Of a stretch of 64,000 bases of DNA, positions 59,597 through 64,000 are shown one piece after another. The notes beneath the pieces were generated by a model, which saw nothing but the letters and a program-made list of their open reading frames with translations, had not been told where the DNA came from and searched no databases. Positions within the stretch are counted from its first letter, which is position 1. Each line of letters starts with the position of its first letter. The stretch lies in assembly GCF_000423625.1 (NCBI RefSeq), contig NZ_AUII01000005.1:62001-126000 (forward strand). The letters are read 5' to 3'. Origin of the DNA: Pseudonocardia asaccharolytica DSM 44247 = NBRC 16224. GTDB lineage: Bacteria > Actinomycetota > Actinomycetes > Mycobacteriales > Pseudonocardiaceae. A program made the position numbers and the translations under genes.

Positions 59597-61171
59597 TCAG
59601 GTGGCCTGCGGCTCGCGGGCGCGCAGGTCCTTGCGCAGGATCTTGCCCGATGCGGACTTCGGCACCGCGTCGATGAACTCGACGACGCGGACTTTCTTGT
59701 GCGGGGCGATCCGTTCCGCCACGAAGGCCATCACCTCGTCCTCGGTGAGCGCGGCGCCCGGCTGCAGCACGACGAACGCCTTGGGCACCTCCTCGCCCTC
59801 GGCGTCGTGCACCCCGATGACGGCGGCATCGGCGATCTTCTCGTGGGTCAGCAGCAGGGCCTCCAGCTCGGCGGGCGGCACCTGGTAGCCCTTGTATTTG
59901 ATCAGTTCCTTGACCCGGTCGACGATCGTGAACACCCCGTCGTCGGTGACCGTGGCCACGTCGCCGGTGTGCAGGAAGCCATCGGCGTCCAGCGTCGCCG
60001 CGGTGGCCTCCGGGTTGTTCAGATACCCGGTCATGATGTTCGGCCCCCGGCAGCACAGCTCCCCGCGCTCACCGGGTCCGACCTCCTTCCCGGTGCCGGG
60101 GTCGACCAGCTTGCACTCCATGTTCGGCAGGGCGAACCCGACGCTGTTGAGGTCGATGTCCGGGCGATCGTCCGGAATGCAGTGGCTGACCGGGCTCATC
60201 TCGGTCATCCCGTAGCCCTGCAGCACCCGGCAACCCAGCCGCCGGGCGACGGCGCGGCCGAGCTCGGCGTCCAGCGGCGCGGCCCCGGAGACGATCACCT
60301 CGATGCACGACAGGTCGTAGGAGTCGACGACCTGGTGCTTGGCCAGCGCGACCGCGACCGGCGGGGCGATGTAGACGCGCTGGATCCGGTGGGTGGAGAT
60401 GACCCGGAGAAACTCGACGAGGTCGAACTTGGGCATGGTGATCACGGTTGAGCGCCCGTGCACGCCCTGGTTCATCATCACCGTCATGCCGTAGATGTGG
60501 AAGAACGGCAGCACGGCGAGGATCTTGGTCTCCGGACTGACCTGAATCAGCGGCTGGATCTGCAGCAGGTTCGCCACCAGGTTGCGGTGGGTCAGCACGA
60601 CGCCCTTGGCCTTGCCGGTGGTGCCCGAGGAGTATGGGAGCACGGCGGTGTCGGTCGCGGTGACGGTGAGCGCGGGCGGCTCGGCCGTGGTCGCCAGCAG
60701 GTCGGCCAGCGCCGGATGGCCCTCGGCCTTGTCCATGGTGATGATCGCGTCGCCGGTCAGCCCGGCCTGCTCGGCCGCGGCGACCGCGCGGTCGAGGAAC
60801 GGCGCGATCGTGATCAGCAGCTTGGCGCCGGAGTCGGCGAGCTGATGGGCCAGCTCACCGGGGGTGTAGAGGGAGTTCGCGCTGGTCACGATCGCGTTGG
60901 CGCGCAGCACACCGTGGAACACGGCTACCCAATATGGAGTGTTCGGCGCGAACAACGCCACCACGTCCCCGGCGCCGATCCCCCGCTCGGCCAGCGCCGC
61001 CGCGATCTTCACGACCATCCCGTGGAGCTGGGCGAAACTGATCGAGGCTCCCGAACCGCCGTCGATCAGGGCGGGGGCGTCGGTACGGTCCCCGAAACCA
61101 TCGGCAAACAAGAACTCGAACAACGAGACCTCGGGGATCTCGACATCCGGATACGGGCTGCGGATGGTCAT
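59597..61171 (-). CDS. Acyl/aryl-CoA ligase, 4-coumarate-CoA-ligase-like
   Basis: The 524-residue ANL enzyme has the P-loop LPYSSGTTGKAKGVVLTHRN, QGYGMTEMSPVSHCIPDDRP, the hinge DGFLHTGDVATVTDDGVF, DRVKELIKYKGYQVPPAE (the 4CL-type GxQVPP sequence) and the catalytic-lysine end PKSASGKILRKDLRA. The domain order and motif wording match 4-coumarate-CoA ligases, but bacterial members also activate fatty or benzoic acids. A MarR gene upstream on the same strand suggests induction by an aromatic or fatty acid. Confidence 0.92.
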   Translation of the reverse strand: MTIRSPYPDVEIPEVSLFEFLFADGFGDRTDAPALIDGGSGASISFAQLHGMVVKIAAALAERGIGAGDVVALFAPNTPYWVAVFHGVLRANAIVTSANSLYTPGELAHQLADSGAKLLITIAPFLDRAVAAAEQAGLTGDAIITMDKAEGHPALADLLATTAEPPALTVTATDTAVLPYSSGTTGKAKGVVLTHRNLVANLLQIQPLIQVSPETKILAVLPFFHIYGMTVMMNQGVHGRSTVITMPKFDLVEFLRVISTHRIQRVYIAPPVAVALAKHQVVDSYDLSCIEVIVSGAAPLDAELGRAVARRLGCRVLQGYGMTEMSPVSHCIPDDRPDIDLNSVGFALPNMECKLVDPGTGKEVGPGERGELCCRGPNIMTGYLNNPEATAATLDADGFLHTGDVATVTDDGVFTIVDRVKELIKYKGYQVPPAELEALLLTHEKIADAAVIGVHDAEGEEVPKAFVVLQPGAALTEDEVMAFVAERIAPHKKVRVVEFIDAVPKSASGKILRKDLRAREPQAT

Positions 61172-61303
61172 CGCTACTCCCTCGCGACGGGCGGATGGGA
61201 CACCGGGCAGGAACCCGGGCCGTGCGAGCATTTAATCGCGGATACGGACCGTCACGGCCCACCCGGCTTGGCTCCTACGCAGGGTGACGGCCCCGGGTCG
61301 CCG

Positions 61304-61738
61304 TCAGTCCGGCGCCTGCCACCTCGGCAGCGTGAGAACGGTCCGCATCCGGCCGAGCTGGTCGCGGTGCAACGCGCTGAGCCGCCCCAGGACGTCCTCG
61401 CCCTGCTCGGTCAGCACCACCCGGACCGCGCGCGCGTCCTGCGGATGCGCGACCCGGTCCACGAGCCCCTGGCCCTGCGCCCGGTTGACCAGCTCCACGG
61501 TGCTGTGGTGGCGCAGCTGGAGCCGGTCGGCCAGCTCCCCCATCGTCGCCCACTCCCGGCCGGGGAACCCCTTCAGCGCCAGCAGCAGCTGGTACTGCTG
61601 GGGGGTGAGGCCTTGGCGGCGCACCGTCTCCTCACTGAACCTCAGGTAGCGGCGGATCCCGAAACGGAACTCGGCCAACGCCTCGAAGTCGCGCTTGGTC
61701 AACGGCGCCGTCTCCGGCCGCTCGTCCTCCGCCGTCAC
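61304..61738 (-). CDS. MarR-family transcriptional regulator
   Basis: The 144-residue protein has the winged helix GLTPQQYQLLLALKGFPGRE, MGELADRLQLRHHSTVELVN and the wing LVDRVAHPQDARAVRVVLTE. It precedes the CoA-ligase gene by 132 bp on the same strand, so it may repress that gene as well as itself. It has a GTG start. The ligand is unknown. Confidence 0.88.
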   Translation of the reverse strand: MTAEDERPETAPLTKRDFEALAEFRFGIRRYLRFSEETVRRQGLTPQQYQLLLALKGFPGREWATMGELADRLQLRHHSTVELVNRAQGQGLVDRVAHPQDARAVRVVLTEQGEDVLGRLSALHRDQLGRMRTVLTLPRWQAPD

Positions 61739-61847
61739 GGGAACATGACACCACGCGCCGTCGACGCCCGGGCCGTCACCACCCCATCATGTCGCACTGC
61801 GATACGAATGCCCGTGCGACCGATCTTCCCCAACCGACCGTGCGTGA

Positions 61848-62675
61848 TCATCGGTTGCGGACCCGTCGCCACCCGAACCAGCCCAACCCCGCGAGTACCG
61901 CGAGGACCGGCAGGAACGGCAGCAGGAAACCGATCGCGGCCGCCAACCCGGCGCCGAGGGTCCGCAGCCCGTCCCAGCCGGCTCCGAGTCCGGCCCCGAA
62001 GCCAGGGCGAGCACCCGGCCCGGGCGCGGCTCGCAGGTCGACGTCGAGCGTGGACAGCTGCACCTGGTCGCGCAGGGCGGCCAGGCGGCGCTGCAGCGAC
62101 TCCAGCTCCGCCTCCCGCCGGGCCAGCTCCGACTCGACGGCCACCACCTCGCCGATCGTCTCGGCCCTGGCGAGCAACGAGCGCACCCGGGCGACGCTGG
62201 CCTGCTGGCTGGTCACCCGAGCCTCGAGATCGATCGACTGCTCGGTGACGTCCTGCGCGGTGCTGCTGCTCATCAGCAACCGGCCCATCGTGCCCACCCG
62301 CTCGACCAGCGGATCCAGCTGGTCCGCGGGAACCCGCAGCGTCAGCATGGCACCGTCGTCGTCGGTGTGGTCGTCGGCGACGAACCCACCCGCCGCCGTG
62401 GCCGCGCTGCGCACGTTTCGGGCCACGGCGGCCACGTCGGCGACCTCCAGGCGCACCTCGGCCGTCCGCACCACCGCGCGGTCGACGCTGCGAAATCCGG
62501 GCGGGGCCGCCGGGACCGGCTCCCCGTTGAACTCCGGGGCGACCGCGCGCGGCGGCGAGGCGTCGAAGGCACTCGACGCGCCGCCGGATCCGCCGACCGG
62601 AGCGACGAGAAGCCCGGCGGCGGCCACCCCCAGCACCGCAGTTCCCGCGAGAATCCAGCGCCCTCGTCGTCTCAC
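61848..62675 (-). CDS. DUF4349 domain membrane-anchored protein
   Basis: The 275-residue protein has an N-terminal membrane segment or signal (ILAGTAVLGVAAAGLLVAPV) without a lipobox cysteine. It has a DUF4349 region (RAVVRTAEVRLEVADVAAVA, MLTLRVPADQLDPLVERVGT, SIDLEARVTSQQASVARVRS, coiled coil VESELARREAELESLQRRL) and a C-terminal transmembrane helix (AIGFLLPFLPVLAVLAGLGW) followed by basic residues. The family's function is unknown; the topology suggests an extracytoplasmic domain held by two helices. Confidence 0.85.
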   Translation of the reverse strand: MRRRGRWILAGTAVLGVAAAGLLVAPVGGSGGASSAFDASPPRAVAPEFNGEPVPAAPPGFRSVDRAVVRTAEVRLEVADVAAVARNVRSAATAAGGFVADDHTDDDGAMLTLRVPADQLDPLVERVGTMGRLLMSSSTAQDVTEQSIDLEARVTSQQASVARVRSLLARAETIGEVVAVESELARREAELESLQRRLAALRDQVQLSTLDVDLRAAPGPGARPGFGAGLGAGWDGLRTLGAGLAAAIGFLLPFLPVLAVLAGLGWFGWRRVRNR

Positions 62676-62901
62676 GTCCGCCTCCTCGGCCGGCAGCCCA
62701 CTCGATCAGAGGACGGGGGCCGACACCGCGCGGGTTGGGTCGGGATGGATCACAAACGCGCAACGCCCCGGCCTCATGACGCCCCGGGCGCCCGCTACCA
62801 CGCCGCCCCACGCTCATGCCCTCCGCAACTCACCCCCACGGCTCATGATCGGGGCGTCGAAGATGGCGACGATCCCGGTCGGGGACGGGCGGGACGGGGC
62901 G
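62676..62901. other. 226-bp gap without recognised features
   Basis: This is the promoter region of the DUF4349 gene on the minus strand, with the end of ybjN on the other side. No hairpin or repeat of note was seen. Confidence 0.5.
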
Positions 62902-63387
62902 TCAGTCGACGAGGTGCTCGAACGCCCGCAGATTGGCCAGCGACTCCCCGCGCTCGGACCGCCAGGCGTACTCACGCCGGATGGACTCGGCGAAGCCCAG
63001 CTCCAGCAGCGTGTTGAAATCGCCGTCGGCGGCCTCGAGGACCTGGCCGAGGATACGGTCGAGCTCCGCGGCGCCGACCGCGTGCAGCGAGACCCGGCCG
63101 ATGAGGTGGATATCGCCGATCCGGTCCAGCGCATAGTGCACGCCGTAGAGCCGCGCGTTGCGCTGCAACAGGAAACGGTAGACACCCTCGTGGTTCTCGT
63201 CGGGCTGACGACAGACGAACGCCTGCACGAACAGCGTGTGCTCGCGCGCGACCAGCCAGCACTGGGTGCTCAGCCGATGGGTTCCCGGCAGCGTGACCAG
63301 GAACTGGCCCGGCTCGCGCTGGTGGTGGTCGACCCCCAGATCGCGCAGCACCGCGCCGATCAGGCCGGCCAGCTCCCCGGTGTCCAT
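62902..63387 (-). CDS. YbjN domain-containing protein (Rv0487-like)
   Basis: The 161-residue protein matches the YbjN/sensory-chaperone-like fold: FLVTLPGTHRLSTQCWLVAR, GVYRFLLQRNARLYGVHYAL and the C-terminal RREYAWRSERGESLANLRAF. In mycobacteria the gene (Rv0487) follows mshA, as here (4-bp gap), so it is probably co-transcribed with mycothiol synthesis. Its function is unknown. Confidence 0.88.
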   Translation of the reverse strand: MDTGELAGLIGAVLRDLGVDHHQREPGQFLVTLPGTHRLSTQCWLVAREHTLFVQAFVCRQPDENHEGVYRFLLQRNARLYGVHYALDRIGDIHLIGRVSLHAVGAAELDRILGQVLEAADGDFNTLLELGFAESIRREYAWRSERGESLANLRAFEHLVD

Positions 63388-63391
63388 GGCG

Positions 63392-64000
63392 TCAGGAGTC
63401 GATCAGTTCCGCCAGCACGCCGGCCGGCTGCCGGGCGGCGAACTCCGCGCCCACCTCGGCATACGTGGCGAGCAGCGCATCGGTCGTCCGCTCCCAGGAG
63501 AAGTCACGGGCGTGCTCGACGGCGCCGGCGCCCAGTTCGTCGCGCCGGCCAGGGACGAGGGCGACCCGCGCCAGTGCGTCAGCCCATTGCTCGGCGCCGT
63601 GGCCGGGAACGAGCAGCCCCGACCGCCCGTCGGCCACCGCGACCGGCAGTCCCCCGACACCCGCCGCGACGACCGGGGTGCCGCACGCCTGCGCCTCCAG
63701 CGCCACCAGGCCGAACGATTCGTTGTAGCTCGGCACGGCGACGACGTCGGCCGCGCGGTAGACGTCCGCCAGCGCGGACCCGGACTGCGGCGGGAGGAAC
63801 CGCAGCACGCCGTCGGAACCGGTCAGCCCCAGCGCGGCGCCGAGGCTCTGCAGCGCCGTCGGCTCGGTCAGCCCGCTGCCCGACGGCCCGCCCGCGACCA
63901 GCACGACCAGGCGGGACCGCAGGTCCGGGTCGCGACGCAGCAACTCGGCCGCGGCGCGCAGCAGCACGTCCGGCGCCTTGAGCGGCTGGATCCGGCCGAC
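63392..64000 (-). CDS. mshA: D-inositol-3-phosphate glycosyltransferase, C-terminal part
   Basis: The frame leaves the window at the right edge; 202 C-terminal residues are visible. MshA is the GT4-family enzyme that links GlcNAc to inositol-3-phosphate, the first step of mycothiol synthesis. Visible features are [20 protein letters not shown] at the edge, [20 protein letters not shown], the donor-binding E-x7-E motif [20 protein letters not shown] and [15 protein letters not shown]. The neighbour ybjN and, across the accessory block, gpmA support the assignment (Rv0486). Confidence 0.92.
   Translation of the reverse strand, partial: VGRIQPLKAPDVLLRAAAELLRRDPDLRSRLVVLVAGGPSGSGLTEPTALQSLGAALGLTGSDGVLRFLPPQSGSALADVYRAADVVAVPSYNESFGLVALEAQACGTPVVAAGVGGLPVAVADGRSGLLVPGHGAEQWADALARVALVPGRRDELGAGAVEHARDFSWERTTDALLATYAEVGAEFAARQPAGVLAELIDS

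Overview
The window is very GC-rich, densely packed actinobacterial DNA. It carries WhiB, coenzyme F420 genes (fbiA, fbiB), mycothiol synthesis (mshA), AdnAB and SenX3-RegX3, with many GTG starts and 4-bp start/stop overlaps. A member of the Pseudonocardiaceae, perhaps Pseudonocardia, fits best; this is judged from gene content and remembered gene order, not from a search. No rRNA, tRNA or CRISPR array was recognised.

Three blocks follow gene orders known from Mycobacterium tuberculosis. Block 1 (2.4-19.5 kb) matches Rv3255c-Rv3268: manA, a TobH/SIS protein, a Trm112 protein, manB, DUF3499, a degenerate metallopeptidase, whiB2, fbiA/fbiB, a mannose-1-P guanylyltransferase, two glycosyltransferases, an LCP cell-wall ligase and a TIGR03089 protein. 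It supplies activated sugars for the envelope, builds F420 and controls septation. Block 2 (22.9-46.1 kb) matches Rv3201c-Rv3206c: adnB, adnA, a lipV-like hydrolase, an alkyltransferase-like protein, a TIGR02569 protein and moeZ. A GH16 glucanase lipoprotein lies between adnA and adnB. A complete assimilatory nitrate island (narK, nasC, an FAD electron-transfer protein, nirB, nirD, a HemD-like regulator and a sirohydrochlorin chelatase) lies between the alkyltransferase-like gene and the TIGR02569 gene. Block 3 (47.2-52.4 kb and 62.9 kb to the end) matches Rv0486-Rv0498: a sugar phosphate isomerase-like gene, an Rv0497-like membrane protein, regX3, senX3, gpmA, ybjN and mshA. It is split by about 10 kb of accessory genes (MarR/VOC, MerR fusion, MFS, OsmC/TetR, LtrA, GNAT, a 4-coumarate-CoA-ligase-like enzyme with MarR, DUF4349).

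Gene decay is a recurring theme. An alpha/beta-hydrolase and a NarL-type two-component pair at 11.6-13.1 kb survive only as ends with the middles deleted. A LytS/LytTR/acetate-symporter operon at 19.6-22.8 kb has a frameshifted regulator, a possible in-frame gene fusion and a symporter missing its central two thirds. A MerR regulator is fused to a thioredoxin-like domain, and a GNAT enzyme has lost its N-terminus.

The most unusual non-coding signal is a palindrome of about 46 bp built on GTGAGTGCGTAACAGTGTT. It occurs three times, and one copy is translated as part of the C-terminus of the nitrate reductase. Other sequence-level signals are matched operators for a TetR regulator at its own gene and at osmC, a PHO-box-like repeat before senX3, a MerR-type promoter, two related heptamer repeat tracts and several strong terminator hairpins.
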